Of a stretch of DNA of 64,000 nt, positions 25,472-36,037 are shown one piece after another. Below the pieces are notes generated by a model. It saw only the letters and a program-made list of their open reading frames with translations. It searched no databases and was not told where the DNA came from. Location: the NCBI GenBank assembly GCA_003543135.1, contig DPJG01000032.1, forward strand, positions 1 to 64,000. Reading direction: 5' to 3'. The stretch's first letter is position 1, and each line of letters begins with the position of its first letter. The translations under genes and the position numbers were made by a program. The stretch comes from Rheinheimera sp. GTDB lineage: Bacteria > Pseudomonadota > Gammaproteobacteria > Enterobacterales > Alteromonadaceae.

Positions 25472-28400
25472 CTATTGGGTGTCCAGCCAGTCGACTTTGT
25501 TCATCTTACGGACGATGACAAACTCATCGCGGTTACACCCCACAGTGCCGTAATAGTTAAAGCCATAAGATTGCTGGGCATAACCGCCGATCATATGGGT
25601 GGGTTTCATCACAGCGCGGGTCACAGAGTTGTGAATACCACCGCGGGTGCCGGTCTGTTCACTGCCTGGCACGTTCACTATCCGTTCCTGTGCGTGGTAC
25701 ATCATGCTCATACCTTCCGGCACCCGCTGTGACACCACGGCACGGGCGGCAATGGCACCGTTGACGTTAAAAATTTCAATCCAGTCGTTGTCTTCAATGC
25801 CCGCCGCTTTGGCGTCAATTTCACTGAGCCAGACGATAGGGCCACCGCGTGACAAGGTCAGCATCAGCAGGTTGTCGGAATAAGTACTGTGAATGCCCCA
25901 TTTTTGGTGTGGCGTGATCCAGTTCAATACTATTTCGGTGTTGCCATTGGGCTTTTTATTCAGCACAGGGGCCACAGTTTTTAAGTTGATAGGCGGTTTG
26001 TACGCACATTGTTGTTCGCCAAAATCGCGCATCCACTCGTGATCCTGATAAAACTGCTGACGGCCCGTGATGGTGCGCCATGGGATCAACTCGTGCACAT
26101 TGGTATAACCGGCGTTGTAAGACACATGTTCATCTTCCAGACCTGACCAGGTGGGCGAGGAGATGATCTTGCGTGGCTGGGCCACAATGTCGCGCCAGCG
26201 GATTTTTTCATCTTCTTTGTTGAGCGCCAGATGGCGATGGTCACGGCCGGTAATTTTGCCAAGGGCGTCCCAGGCTTTTACCGCCACCTGGCCATTGGTT
26301 TCAGGCGCCAGCGTTAAAATCACTTCACAGGCGTCAATGGCCGATTCAATTTTGGCCAGGCCTTTGTTCGCGCCTTCAGCGGTGTGAGTGCGGTTCAGCT
26401 CTTTGAGGAAATGCACCTCGTTTTTGGTATCCCAGCCGATGCCTTTACCACCGTTACCGGTTTTTTCCAGTAATGGGCCAACAGAGGTAAAGCGCTGATA
26501 AGTATTGGGATAATCACGCTCCACCACATTTAAGTGTGGCATGGTGACACCAGGCACAGCGGCACATTCACCTTTCCACCAGGCTTTGACGCCATAAGGC
26601 TGGGCCAATTCAGCCGGTGTGTCATGGTGCATAGGCGTGGTCACCACGTCGGTTTCTACCCCTAAGTGGCCGACACAAACGCGGGAGAATTCTTTGGCAA
26701 TGCCTTTAAAAATCTCCCAGTCGCTGCGCGCTTCCCACACAGGGTCAATAGCGGCTGACAACGGATGAATAAAAGGATGCATATCCGAAGTATTCATATC
26801 GTCTTTTTCATACCAGGTGGCGGTTGGCAAAACGATGTCGGAATAGAGACAGGTGGTGGACATCCGAAAATCCAAAGTCACCCATAAATCCACTTTGCCT
26901 TCGGCCGGGCTGTCGGTCCACTGCACGTCTTCCGGTTTTTTACCGCCAAAACCGCCTAAATCTTTACCGAGCAAACCATGTTTGGTGCCCAGTAAATGGC
27001 GCAGCATATATTCATGGCCTTTACCGGATGAGCCGAGCAAATTAGAGCGCCAGATAAACATATTGCGTGGGAAGTTCTGCGGGTTTTCCGGTTCTTCACA
27101 GGCAAATTTAATGTTGTGGCTGCTAAGTTCATTCAGCAGATAATCTTTAATTTCCATACCAGCGGCTTTGGCTTTGCCGGCAATAAACAGTGGGTTTACA
27201 CCAAGTTGGGGTGCAGAAGGTAACCAGCCCATGCGTTCGGCGCGGGCGTTAAAGTCGATAATAGAGCCAGTCCATTTTTCTTTATTGGCAAGCGGTGACA
27301 CCACTTCCGCCATATCCAGTTTTTCATAACGCCACTGGCTGGAATGGTTATAAAAGAATGAAGTACCGTTCATATGACGCGGTGGTTTTTGCCAGTCGGT
27401 GGCAAAAGCCAAAGGGGCCCAGCCGGTTTGTGGCCGCAGTTTTTCCTGACCGACATAATGCGCCCAGCCGCCACCACTCTGACCGATACAACCACACATC
27501 ATCAGCATGTTGATGAGACCACGGTAGTTCATATCCATGTGGTACCAGTGGTTCAGTGCAGCACCTACAATGACCATAGAACGGCCACGGGTTTTATCGG
27601 CGTTACGGCCAAACTCAGTGGCAATCCGAATCACATCTTCAGGTTTGACACCTGTGATGGCTTCTTGCCAGGCCGGGGTATAAGGCACATTGTCGTTGTA
27701 ACTCTGGGCACGGTTAGCATCACCAATACCGTTATCCACACCATAGTGCGCCAGTGTTAAGTCATAGACTGTGGCCACCAGCGCAGTGCTGCCGTCGGCG
27801 AGCTGTACTTTTTTCGCCGGCACTTTACGCAGCTGAATATCGTCATGCGCTGTGTGCTGGAAGTATTTGTATTCGTGCGGCGCACCACCAAAATACGGGA
27901 AAGCAACATCGACTAAACCGTCATTGTTGTCTTTTAAGCTCAGTGCCAGCTCAATATCACCGTTTTTGTCTTTTTGCTCTAAGTTCCATTTACCAGGCTG
28001 GTCGGTATTCTGGCCCCAGCGATAACCAATGGCACCGTTCGGGCTGGTCAGTTTGCCGGTTTTGTTGTCCAGCGCTATGGTTTTCCAGTCCGGGTTATTG
28101 TTTTCACCCAGATTGTCCACCAGATCGGCTGCCCGCAGGAAACGGCCCTGTGTCAGTTTGCCGTCGTTTTCTTCCAGAATGACCAACATCGGCATATCGG
28201 TATAACGGCGCACATAGTCGGTAAAGTAGGCGCTTGGGTTATTGACATGGAATTCTTTTAAAATCACATGACCAAATGCCATGGCAAGGGCGGCGTCTGT
28301 GCCCTGACGTGGTGCCAGCCAGGTATCACCAAATTTAGAGGCTTCGGAATAATCCGAAGTAATAACGCAGGTTTTAGTGCCTTTGTAGCGCACTTCAGTT

Positions 28401-29203
28401 AAAAAGTGGGCATCCGGGGTACGGGTTTGTGGCACATTCGAGCCCCAAACGATGATGTAGTTGGAGTTGTACCAGTCGGCCGATTCAGGCACGTCAGTTT
28501 GTTCGCCCCACACCTGAGGTGAAGAAGGGGGTAAGTCACAGTACCAGTCGTAAAAACTTAAACAGTTACCGCCAATTAATGACAAATAACGGGCACCGGC
28601 GGCGTAAGACACCATCGACATGGCCGGAATAGGTGAAAAACCAGTGACACGGTCCGGGCCATAAGTTTTGGCGGTATGCACGTTGGCTGCAGCGATCAGC
28701 TCGTTCACTTCATCCCAGCTGGCGCGAACAAAACCACCTAAGCCACGGCGTTCTTTGTAACTTTTGGCTTTGGCCGGGTCGTTGATAATAGATTGCCAGG
28801 CCAACACCGGATCTTTATGAATAGCTTTGGCTTCACGCCATAACTTCATCAGGCTTTGACGCACTTTTGGATATTTCAGCCGGTTCGCGCTATAGATATA
28901 CCAGGAATAACTGGCGCCCCTTGGGCAACCGCGGGGTTCGTGGTTCGGTAAGTCGGGTCTGGTGCGTGGATAGTCGGTTTGCTGGGTTTCCCAGGTCACC
29001 AGACCATCTTTGACATAAATTTTCCAGCTACAAGAACCGGTACAGTTCACCCCGTGGGTGGAGCGTACAATCTTGTCGTGTTGCCAGCGTTGCCGGTAAC
29101 CCTGTTCCCAGGTTCTGTCTTCATTGGTGGTAATGCCATGTCCGTCGGAAAATGGCGTTTTGCGGGTTTTAAAAAACCGCAATTTGTCGAGAAGATGACT
29201 CAT
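25472..29203 (-). CDS. narG: Respiratory nitrate reductase alpha subunit NarG
   Basis: 1243 residues from ATG 29203 (AGGAG upstream), against 1247 in E. coli; the ORF extension to 29242 is rejected. Catalytic subunit with bis-MGD molybdenum cofactor, cytoplasmic face of the inner membrane, reducing nitrate to nitrite. The FS0 cluster ligands H50, C54, C58 and C93 occupy the same positions as in E. coli. The molybdenum Asp lies in the FYDWYCDLPPSSP segment. First gene of narGHJI-ppiC. FNR-like and NarL-type sites lie upstream. Confidence 0.98.
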   Translation of the reverse strand: MSHLLDKLRFFKTRKTPFSDGHGITTNEDRTWEQGYRQRWQHDKIVRSTHGVNCTGSCSWKIYVKDGLVTWETQQTDYPRTRPDLPNHEPRGCPRGASYSWYIYSANRLKYPKVRQSLMKLWREAKAIHKDPVLAWQSIINDPAKAKSYKERRGLGGFVRASWDEVNELIAAANVHTAKTYGPDRVTGFSPIPAMSMVSYAAGARYLSLIGGNCLSFYDWYCDLPPSSPQVWGEQTDVPESADWYNSNYIIVWGSNVPQTRTPDAHFLTEVRYKGTKTCVITSDYSEASKFGDTWLAPRQGTDAALAMAFGHVILKEFHVNNPSAYFTDYVRRYTDMPMLVILEENDGKLTQGRFLRAADLVDNLGENNNPDWKTIALDNKTGKLTSPNGAIGYRWGQNTDQPGKWNLEQKDKNGDIELALSLKDNNDGLVDVAFPYFGGAPHEYKYFQHTAHDDIQLRKVPAKKVQLADGSTALVATVYDLTLAHYGVDNGIGDANRAQSYNDNVPYTPAWQEAITGVKPEDVIRIATEFGRNADKTRGRSMVIVGAALNHWYHMDMNYRGLINMLMMCGCIGQSGGGWAHYVGQEKLRPQTGWAPLAFATDWQKPPRHMNGTSFFYNHSSQWRYEKLDMAEVVSPLANKEKWTGSIIDFNARAERMGWLPSAPQLGVNPLFIAGKAKAAGMEIKDYLLNELSSHNIKFACEEPENPQNFPRNMFIWRSNLLGSSGKGHEYMLRHLLGTKHGLLGKDLGGFGGKKPEDVQWTDSPAEGKVDLWVTLDFRMSTTCLYSDIVLPTATWYEKDDMNTSDMHPFIHPLSAAIDPVWEARSDWEIFKGIAKEFSRVCVGHLGVETDVVTTPMHHDTPAELAQPYGVKAWWKGECAAVPGVTMPHLNVVERDYPNTYQRFTSVGPLLEKTGNGGKGIGWDTKNEVHFLKELNRTHTAEGANKGLAKIESAIDACEVILTLAPETNGQVAVKAWDALGKITGRDHRHLALNKEDEKIRWRDIVAQPRKIISSPTWSGLEDEHVSYNAGYTNVHELIPWRTITGRQQFYQDHEWMRDFGEQQCAYKPPINLKTVAPVLNKKPNGNTEIVLNWITPHQKWGIHSTYSDNLLMLTLSRGGPIVWLSEIDAKAAGIEDNDWIEIFNVNGAIAARAVVSQRVPEGMSMMYHAQERIVNVPGSEQTGTRGGIHNSVTRAVMKPTHMIGGYAQQSYGFNYYGTVGCNRDEFVIVRKMNKVDWLDTQ

Positions 29204-29297
29204 CGGTTTACTCCTGGCGCTGGTTGCTGCTCTTGCATGCACAACAACCTTGTCTGCTTAACTTCTGAACACTATAAGAATGTTGGGCGAATGATGA

Positions 29298-29311
29298 TTG
29301 ATCTGGCACAA
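29298..29311 (-). promoter_or_regulatory. FNR-like site upstream of narG
   Basis: TTGATCTGGCACAA keeps the left half TTGAT and two of the right half. Its centre is about 101 bases before the narG start and 54 from the NarL-type site centre. Confidence 0.55.
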
Positions 29312-29350
29312 GCTTGCTATGGCATGAAATTGGGTAAAATGACTGCTTGC

Positions 29351-29366
29351 TACCCCCAAAGAGGTA
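29351..29366 (-). promoter_or_regulatory. NarL-type 7-2-7 site upstream of narG
   Basis: TACCCCC-AA-AGAGGTA: inverted heptamers with a 2-base gap. The right half reversed reads TACCTCT (full match), the left matches 6 of 7. It lies in the shared narG/narX control region. Confidence 0.75.
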
Positions 29367-29528
29367 GAGTGAATTTTCACTAAGTGATTGAATAAAAATG
29401 TAAACTTCGCTGCCAATTTTCAGGTCTGTTTGCTGACTTGGGGCGGGCGGGGTAAAAGGGGTAGCTCACTTGCGCAGCTTTTCACAGGGCAAAAAAGCAT
29501 ATGCTGTGCCTGTCTTCATTTGGGTGTA

Positions 29529-31334
29529 ATGATGAAAAAATTTTCAATTGTGACGCGCATTGGCGTTGCCCTATCCTGCATAGTGGCGATGGCACTCAGT
29601 ACCATGCTGATTTCCTACTGGTTATCGGAAAAAGCCGACAGTGATGCGCTGGCCATTAATGTGGCGGGTTCACTGCGGATGCAAACCTATAAAGTGGCGC
29701 TGTTAAGCCAGCAACAAAAACCGCAGCAGCTGGCCGAAGCACAGCAAAAGCTGCTGGACAGCTGGCAGCATCCGGTGTTTTACCGGATGAAACATGAAAA
29801 ACGCGCGCTCAGTGAAGCTTTTCGTGAGGCACGTCACAACTGGCTGGAACTGAACCCAAAAATAACCAGTGGCAGTATGAATGCCGACGAGTTAAGCAGT
29901 GCGCTGGCCGGCCATGTCGCCATGCTGGAACAGTTGGTCAGCAGTATTCAGCAGGACGCCGAACAAAAAGTGCGGGCTTTGCGTTTAGTACAGGTGGTGG
30001 CGCTGTTTTTAACAGTGATGCTGGCCATGGTGGTGATGTACTGGCTCAAATCCAGAGTAGAGCAGCCGCTGTCGGAGTTAACCCGTGCGGCGCGACGCAT
30101 TGGTCAGGGCGACTTTACCTCGCGCCTTGCCGCCGACCAGCCAGATGAGCTGGGGGTGCTGGCCGGCACCCTGAATAAAATGAGTGACGCTATTGCTTAT
30201 ATGTACGGCAATCTGGAAAAGCGGGTGGATGAACAAACAGCGGCACTGCAGCAAAGCAATACCAAACTGCAGTTTTTATATGAGATGGCGCGCAGTTTTA
30301 ACCAGCAGGTACCGGACCGGCAGCAATTAAATTTACTGGTGGACCGGCTACAGCAGGTGACACAAATCCGTGATATTGAACTTTGTTTAATTACTGAGCA
30401 GGGCAGCCAGCCTTATCTGCAGCTGCAACCAGCAGATGCTGAGCACGACGCTTGCGGCCGTGCCAGTTGCCATGAATGTATAGAAGCGCCCAGCCATGGC
30501 ATGCGCCGTGACGATCAGCTGTTATACCGTTATCAGCTCAGAAGAGACCATCAGCAGTATGGGGTGCTCATCGCCCGCAGTAGCGCGGATAAAAAGCTGG
30601 CCGAGTGGCAACAACAGCTGCTCAGCACTGTAGCCGACCAGCTGGCGGTCGCGATGAGTTTAAAATCAGAAGCTGAACAGGCCCGCCGGCTGGCATTGAT
30701 GCAGGAGCGCACTGTGATTGCCCGCGAGCTGCATGACTCTTTAGCCCAGGCGCTTTCTTATTTAAAAATTCAGGTGAGCCGGCTGAATAAAGCCATCAGC
30801 ACAGATGATAAAGCCAGTATGCAGGATGTGTCGGCCGAACTGAAACACGGCCTGGATGCTGCTTACCGCCAACTGCGGGAATTGCTGACCACCTTCAGGT
30901 TGAAAATGGACGGTGGCGGCTTGCAGCAGGCGCTGCAGCTCACTGCAACCCAGCTATCAGAACAATCCGGTATCAAGTTTTTGCTGGATTATCAGCTGAC
31001 CAACACGCCGCTACAACCGCAGGAAGAAATTCATTTACTGCAGATAGTGCGTGAAGCCAGCCAGAATGCGGTGCATCACAGTCAGGGTTCTGAAGTGCGG
31101 ATCCGGCTGGCGCAGCAACAGGGGAAAGCCATTGACCTGGCGATTGAAGATAATGGTGTGGGCATAGCGCAAAATGCTGAAAAGCTGAACCATTATGGCC
31201 TGGCCATTATGCAGGAACGTAGTAAACAGCTGGGCGGAGAAATTCAGATCCGCCGCCGCGAACAGGGCGGCACCGGGGTTTATTTCAGTTTTACCCCTGA
31301 ATATTTGCAACAACAACCGGTAGAAGTTGAATAA
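29529..31334 (+). CDS. narX: Nitrate/nitrite sensor histidine kinase NarX
   Basis: 601 residues from ATG 29529 (or 29532); a TTG-initiated ORF reaching 29388 is rejected because it runs through the control region. Two membrane helices bound a periplasmic sensor whose P-box reads [17 protein letters not shown], the nitrate-binding motif of NarX/NarQ. A HAMP domain, a Cys-containing central module (CGRASCHEC, typical of NarX), a HisKA_3 domain with [10 protein letters not shown] (His about 402; E. coli His399) and an HATPase domain (DNGVGIAQN) follow. It diverges from narG. Its partner NarL lies about 20 kb away. Confidence 0.94.
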   Translation: MMKKFSIVTRIGVALSCIVAMALSTMLISYWLSEKADSDALAINVAGSLRMQTYKVALLSQQQKPQQLAEAQQKLLDSWQHPVFYRMKHEKRALSEAFREARHNWLELNPKITSGSMNADELSSALAGHVAMLEQLVSSIQQDAEQKVRALRLVQVVALFLTVMLAMVVMYWLKSRVEQPLSELTRAARRIGQGDFTSRLAADQPDELGVLAGTLNKMSDAIAYMYGNLEKRVDEQTAALQQSNTKLQFLYEMARSFNQQVPDRQQLNLLVDRLQQVTQIRDIELCLITEQGSQPYLQLQPADAEHDACGRASCHECIEAPSHGMRRDDQLLYRYQLRRDHQQYGVLIARSSADKKLAEWQQQLLSTVADQLAVAMSLKSEAEQARRLALMQERTVIARELHDSLAQALSYLKIQVSRLNKAISTDDKASMQDVSAELKHGLDAAYRQLRELLTTFRLKMDGGGLQQALQLTATQLSEQSGIKFLLDYQLTNTPLQPQEEIHLLQIVREASQNAVHHSQGSEVRIRLAQQQGKAIDLAIEDNGVGIAQNAEKLNHYGLAIMQERSKQLGGEIQIRRREQGGTGVYFSFTPEYLQQQPVEVE

Positions 31335-31377
31335 CAGACTTTTGGCCGCTTGCTGCGGCTTTTTCAAGGAGAGTTTA

Positions 31378-33336
31378 ATGCAAGCGATGATCCGCAACTG
31401 GCCAATGCAAAATAAGCTGCTGTTATTGTTGGCTTTGCCATTAATATTTTTGTTCTGGTTTGTGAGCCAACATATGTGGACACAATATCAGGCGCTGCAA
31501 GTGGCGGCCGAGGTTGAGCAAAGGGTGCAACAAACCCTGGTGGTGGGGGCGCTGGTGAATAGCCTGCAAACCGAACGTGGCAGCAGCGGTGTGTTTTTGG
31601 GCAGTAAAGGCAATAAATTTGCCGACAAAATGCAAAAAGCCCGCAGTGACAGCGACCGCAGCCTCAGCGCTTTTTTGCAGTTAAAAGATGAGCGACTCAA
31701 GCAGGCTCAGCAGCAGTTAGCGGCGCTGACACCCATTCGGCAAGAGGTGGATAAACAGCAAATTAAAAATACTGAGTCGGCTGCCCGTTATACCCAATTG
31801 ATCAGCCAGTTGCTGGCGCTGAGTCATCAGGCCGAGCAGCAGTTATCCCATCTTGAGATGGCACGTCAGCTGGCGGTGATGAATCAGCTGATGGAAATGA
31901 TCGAGCGTGCCGGGAATGAACGGGCTTTGCTCGGGCTGGTGTTTAATCAGCAGCAGCTGGACAGCGATTTATTAAGCCGGGTCAGCACTAACCTCGGCGC
32001 TTTTATTGCGTTTCAGGAAAACGTGTTAAGGCAAAGTGGCGCTGAGCAGCAGTCGATTAAAACGGCGCTGGCCGAAGCCGACAGTGCCGAGTTTAAAAGC
32101 CTGCAGCAACTGGTGTTTCAGACGCCCATTAACACCAAACTTGAGGTGGACAGTGGCCGCTGGTTTGAGTTAGCTACCCAGCGTATTGATAAGCTGGTAG
32201 CCCTGCAAAACCAGTTATTAAACCAAACCGCCAAAGCGGCGGCAGCAGTGTATCAGCAAAGTCAAAGCGCTTTATGGTGGGCTTTGCTGTCAAATCTGCT
32301 GGTGTTGGTTTTTGTGTTGTGGCTGGCTTTTGCTGTGATTAAAAATATTAAAAATGCGGTGGCCAGAATTGATGATGCCATGGCCAAACTGGCTGCTCGT
32401 GATTTAACAGCCCGGGTGCAATACCAGAGTAATGATGAATTTGGCCATATTGCCAAAGGCATTAATCAGGTGGCCGATGAGCTGCATCAGGTGCTGCAGC
32501 AAATTGATTCCGCTGTGCATCAGGTGGCTGCAGCTGCCGAGCAGGCTTCAGCTGTGACGGTGCAAACCAGCAAAGGCGTGCTGCAACAGCAGCAGGACAC
32601 TGAACTGGCGGCAACTGCTATGCATGAAATGAGCGCGACAGTCAGAGACGTGGCCAGCAGTACGGCAGAAGCGGCAGGGGAAGCCAGTGCAGTACATCAA
32701 CATGCGGAAAAAGGCCTGACAGAATTACATCAAACCATTGATTTAATTGGAAAGCTCTCCAGTCAGGTGCAAAACACCAATAACACTATTGTGCAGGTAA
32801 AAAGCCACAGCCAGTCGATTAACACTGTACTGGAGGTGATCCGCGGTATTGCCGAACAAACCAACTTACTGGCGCTCAATGCCGCTATTGAAGCGGCCAG
32901 AGCTGGTGAGCAAGGCCGGGGTTTTGCTGTGGTGGCAGACGAAGTGCGGCATTTGGCGCAGCGCACCCAACAATCTACTGTGGATATTCGTAGCATGATT
33001 GAAACCCTGCAACAAAGCACAGAGCAAGCCTCAGCCGATATGCAGCTGAGTTTGCAGCAGGCAGGTCAGGGCGCGGAAAACATTCATGCGACCGGCCATT
33101 TATTGGAAGCAGTGCTCGAAGGCATAGTGGCGATTAATGACAAAACCACCCAGATAGCCTCTGCCGCTGAAGAGCAAAGTACAGTAGCGGAAGAAATTAA
33201 CCAGAATATTATCCGCATCAGCGATGTGTCGGTGCAAACCAGCGCCGGCGCTGAACAAACAGCAGCAACAGCAAGGGAGCTTGCGCGTCTGGCCGGCTCG
33301 TTGCAGGATATGGTGGCCCGTTTCCGGCTGGCCTGA
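31378..33336 (+). CDS. Methyl-accepting chemotaxis protein with NIT (nitrate/nitrite-sensing) domain
   Basis: 652 residues from ATG 31378 (AAGGAGAG upstream). One membrane helix (about 12-30), a large periplasmic part with NIT-domain pattern ([18 protein letters not shown], then RSDSD and later [13 protein letters not shown]), a second helix (about 302-325), HAMP, and a signalling domain whose hairpin tip reads [37 protein letters not shown] domains are proposed to sense nitrate or nitrite, so chemotaxis towards them is the likely role. It follows narX by 43 bases and is probably co-transcribed. Confidence 0.88.
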   Translation: MQAMIRNWPMQNKLLLLLALPLIFLFWFVSQHMWTQYQALQVAAEVEQRVQQTLVVGALVNSLQTERGSSGVFLGSKGNKFADKMQKARSDSDRSLSAFLQLKDERLKQAQQQLAALTPIRQEVDKQQIKNTESAARYTQLISQLLALSHQAEQQLSHLEMARQLAVMNQLMEMIERAGNERALLGLVFNQQQLDSDLLSRVSTNLGAFIAFQENVLRQSGAEQQSIKTALAEADSAEFKSLQQLVFQTPINTKLEVDSGRWFELATQRIDKLVALQNQLLNQTAKAAAAVYQQSQSALWWALLSNLLVLVFVLWLAFAVIKNIKNAVARIDDAMAKLAARDLTARVQYQSNDEFGHIAKGINQVADELHQVLQQIDSAVHQVAAAAEQASAVTVQTSKGVLQQQQDTELAATAMHEMSATVRDVASSTAEAAGEASAVHQHAEKGLTELHQTIDLIGKLSSQVQNTNNTIVQVKSHSQSINTVLEVIRGIAEQTNLLALNAAIEAARAGEQGRGFAVVADEVRHLAQRTQQSTVDIRSMIETLQQSTEQASADMQLSLQQAGQGAENIHATGHLLEAVLEGIVAINDKTTQIASAAEEQSTVAEEINQNIIRISDVSVQTSAGAEQTAATARELARLAGSLQDMVARFRLA

Positions 33337-33373
33337 AGCTTTGCCGGACAGGCGCTCACAACAGAGGCCGTTT

Positions 33374-33409
33374 GGTAGCATTGACTGTTGCAAGCTGCTA
33401 CCTATTTTT
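33374..33409 (+). terminator. Terminator after the NIT chemoreceptor gene
   Basis: GGTAGCA (33374-33380) pairs with TGCTACC (33396-33402), followed by TATTTTT. Confidence 0.75.
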
Positions 33410-33505
33410 GGGCATTGGCAGGTGGTTGCTTATCGCTGACACTGAGCAAACAATAACCACAGGCTTTGTACTGTTATTGCAAAGCCAATTTTGCGGAGTG
33501 TATTG

Positions 33506-33748
33506 ATGCCGTACTCCAATCAACAAGACAACAAGTCGCCACAAAGCGCTGTTGTTTACCAGACTGAACTGCAGCAACAAAGGTTACGTCGTTTGGCCTC
33601 TGAGCTCGATGCCATTACTGATCCTGCGTTAAAACTGCAATTTATTGAGCAGCGCCTGCTCGATAACCTGCAGCAGCTCAAACGCCAGCTCGCCATATTG
33701 CAGCAGGAACTGCCAAAAACCGCAGATAACACAAAACCCGGCTGCTAA
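33506..33748 (+). CDS. Small coiled-coil-like hypothetical protein
   Basis: 80 residues from ATG 33506, GGAG nine bases upstream. After a polar start the protein is one long predicted helix rich in Leu and Gln (QQQRLRRLASELDAI to LQQEL), suggesting a coiled coil. No family recognised. It lies between two terminators, so it is probably its own transcript. Small size lowers confidence, but the ribosome site and terminator support a real gene. Confidence 0.6.
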   Translation: MPYSNQQDNKSPQSAVVYQTELQQQRLRRLASELDAITDPALKLQFIEQRLLDNLQQLKRQLAILQQELPKTADNTKPGC

Positions 33749-33759
33749 GGCCGGATTTT
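33736..33759 (+). terminator. Short terminator of the small coiled-coil gene
   Basis: CCGGC (33738-33742) pairs with GCCGG (33750-33754) across the stop codon, followed by ATTTTG. Confidence 0.5.
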
Positions 33760-33913
33760 GTGGTTTTAAGCGACTGAAGACGGCACAGTTCTTTTAGCAG
33801 AGAGCGCAGTGCCTTTGCCAATGCTATTTGGGCCGGGCATTGACGCCCGTCCGCGCCTTTGACAACTAAACCTTTGGTAAACGAACGTCTTGCCCCATTA
33901 TAAATTGCAGTTT

Positions 33914-35092
33914 TTAGTTAAATGCCTGCAAAAACGCCGGTTGTACCACCCAGATGTGGTTGGCTCGTGCATTGTTGCCGGCTTTTTTGTCAGACTTCAT
34001 CGTGGTTAGTGTCAGGCCAAGCAAACCACTGTCGCTGACTGCTGCATGACAAAGCCGGTGCCCATCCACGGCAATAGCGCTTAATTGCTGCTGGTTCAGG
34101 CTATAAAGCCGGCTGCGACAAGGCTGAACGTTGTCAGTGAGCAAAAACAAACTTTGTCTGTCGGTCGATGTCAGGGCGGTAAATTCTAACGGGCCACCAA
34201 GGCCATAACTCCAGTTCAGCCATTGTTGTTGTGCTGTGCCAAAGGTGCTGATATCGGTTTGTAATAACAGGGTTTGGCTGCGCTGATGGCGATTTTGCTG
34301 TAACACCAACACCAGCTGGTTGTGATAAAGCGCACCACCCATAGCTCGGATTTGCGCCGTTTCAAGCCCTTTGGGCAAAGGCAGCAAAGTGCGCTGGCAG
34401 TTTGGTACATCAATCAACCACAGATCGCCCGGCTCTTGTGCATAACTGGCCTGATACAACAGGGTTTTGCCTGGCTGCAGCCAGTGATTGTTGCTGTGTT
34501 CAACCACTTCCGGGCGCCAGTCGGCAAAACATTGTTGCACCTGATGTTCTGCGTCGGTCAGCGAAGGCGGTTCATCCAGCGTCCACTCACCAATATTGGG
34601 GTTTTTCAGCCGTTTTTGGGCGGTTAAATACGTCAGCTCTGTGGCTTCATCATCACCATTACCAATTACCAATAAGATGTTGTGGTGCTGCCACTCCAGG
34701 CTGAGCGCAGGGGCGCCATAATAGGCAAATTTGTTGGTGGTGCTGGCATCAATCAGTTTCTGTGGACTGTCGCTTGCGGTAAAAGACCAGGCATAAAGTT
34801 CGCTGAGCCAGATATCGCCAAGCTCACTTTGTTGTTTGCTGTTGCGGCTGGTACTAAACGCCAGTGTCTGGTTGTCGGGCGAAAATGCCAATAAGCCAAC
34901 AGCATCGGCACTTTGGTACCGCGTCGCCAGCACCGGTGGCACTATCATACTGACAACAGGCTCAGCTTCAGGCAGGGCAGTGGTTAAAACATCAGTGGCC
35001 AAAAGATTGGCAGCTACAGCGGCGCTCTGCGTGGCAAGTGACGCCAATAAACAGCCGATAGCAGCAACTTGCCAGCCAAAGCAAAATTTCAT
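33914..35092 (-). CDS. Exported beta-propeller-like protein of unknown function
   Basis: 392 residues from ATG 35092 (AAGGA nine bases upstream; an ATG at 35101 touches that site). An N-terminal signal peptide is visible (about 1-28, to SAAVAA). The mature part contains LLAFSPDNQTLAFSTS, a PD40/TolB-type blade motif, and further WD40-like strands such as GDLWLIDVPNC. Four or so cysteines in the second half could pair as disulfides. No catalytic signature. It is isolated by strand from the lipid A genes to its right. Confidence 0.6.
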   Translation of the reverse strand: MKFCFGWQVAAIGCLLASLATQSAAVAANLLATDVLTTALPEAEPVVSMIVPPVLATRYQSADAVGLLAFSPDNQTLAFSTSRNSKQQSELGDIWLSELYAWSFTASDSPQKLIDASTTNKFAYYGAPALSLEWQHHNILLVIGNGDDEATELTYLTAQKRLKNPNIGEWTLDEPPSLTDAEHQVQQCFADWRPEVVEHSNNHWLQPGKTLLYQASYAQEPGDLWLIDVPNCQRTLLPLPKGLETAQIRAMGGALYHNQLVLVLQQNRHQRSQTLLLQTDISTFGTAQQQWLNWSYGLGGPLEFTALTSTDRQSLFLLTDNVQPCRSRLYSLNQQQLSAIAVDGHRLCHAAVSDSGLLGLTLTTMKSDKKAGNNARANHIWVVQPAFLQAFN

Positions 35093-35252
35093 CAGGAACA
35101 TCCTTGTGTTACTTAGTCCGCGTTTTTGCGGCGCCGCGACTATAGCCAATCTGCCTGAATTTTTGCAACTGCAGCTCTGTTGGTTGTGGCCGAGGCATCA
35201 GTAGCTCCCTGGCACAGGGCTTTGTTCAAAGCTGCGGCTAATAAATTTCCGA

Positions 35253-35269
35253 CTTAAGTTAATTTTAAG
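35253..35269 (+). promoter_or_regulatory. PmrA/BasR-type box
   Basis: CTTAAG-TTAAT-TTTAAG matches the PmrA consensus YTTAAK-N5-YTTAAK exactly, 48 bases before the PAP2 gene. Known PmrA targets include eptA/pmrC, which is the second gene of this operon. Confidence 0.7.
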
Positions 35270-35317
35270 TATCGCTGATTAGGCTGTAGTGATGTTTAAC
35301 ACGCCGGTTGTCAGCCA

Positions 35318-36037
35318 ATGGTACAGAATCACTTGAAACAGCTACTGCATTACCTGTTGGTGCCAACTGCTGTTTTTATGCTGGGTTTTAGCCTGTTTTA
35401 TGCGGCAGGCTTTGATTTTGTGCTGGCCTCAGTCTTGTTTGAGCTTGAAGGTGGGCAGTGGCGTTTGGCCGATCACTGGCTGTTCAGTGATGTGCTGCAT
35501 AGTGGCGGCCGCTTGTTCAACAATCTGCTGGTGGCGGCTTTGTTGTTGGGCTGGCTTTATCAGCAGTTCCTGACAAAACAACAGAGTGCCCGCACCCGGG
35601 CGCTTGGCAAATTACTGCTGAGCCTGCTGTTAAGTTTTGCCCTTGTTGCTGTCATCAAAGATTTGTTGCCGGCCGAGTGTCCCTGGGATTTACAACAATT
35701 TGGCGGCCATCAGCCTTTTATCGGCATTTTTGCCACGCGCCCGGATTGGATGCCATCTACCCAATGTTTTCCGGCAGGCCATGCCAGTGTGGGTTATGCC
35801 TGGGTTGCTTTGTATTTTTATTTTTTACCTCTTTCTGCCCGTAAAGCCCGTTTGGGCCTGACGCTGGGTTTGCTGCTTGGCATCTTGTTTGGGAGCGCGC
35901 AGCAGCTGCGCGGTGCCCATTTTTTCTCTCATGATCTCACTACGTTGTGGTTGTGTTGGTGTGTCAGCACTCTGGTGTATCTGGGTTACCCCAAAGACCC
36001 GGTTTTTAATAATGCATGCAGTGCAGGAGCGGTCTGA
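35318..36037 (+). CDS. PAP2-family membrane phosphatase (probable lipid A or undecaprenyl phosphatase)
   Basis: 239 residues, about six membrane segments. The three phosphatase motifs are present in altered form: KDLLPAECP (motif 1), PAGHAS (motif 2, with catalytic His) and LRGAHFFSHD (motif 3, with nucleophile His). This family removes phosphate from membrane lipids. Its stop overlaps the eptA start (TGATG), so it likely prepares the lipid A phosphate for, or acts alongside, the phosphoethanolamine transferase. No strong ribosome site precedes the ATG. Confidence 0.85.
   Translation: MVQNHLKQLLHYLLVPTAVFMLGFSLFYAAGFDFVLASVLFELEGGQWRLADHWLFSDVLHSGGRLFNNLLVAALLLGWLYQQFLTKQQSARTRALGKLLLSLLLSFALVAVIKDLLPAECPWDLQQFGGHQPFIGIFATRPDWMPSTQCFPAGHASVGYAWVALYFYFLPLSARKARLGLTLGLLLGILFGSAQQLRGAHFFSHDLTTLWLCWCVSTLVYLGYPKDPVFNNACSAGAV

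Noticed and set aside
29388-29528. N-terminal extension of NarX
   Set aside because: It would begin at a TTG with no ribosome site and contains a Cys/Trp/Gly stretch unlike a sensor kinase start; the ATG at 29529 precedes the first membrane helix.
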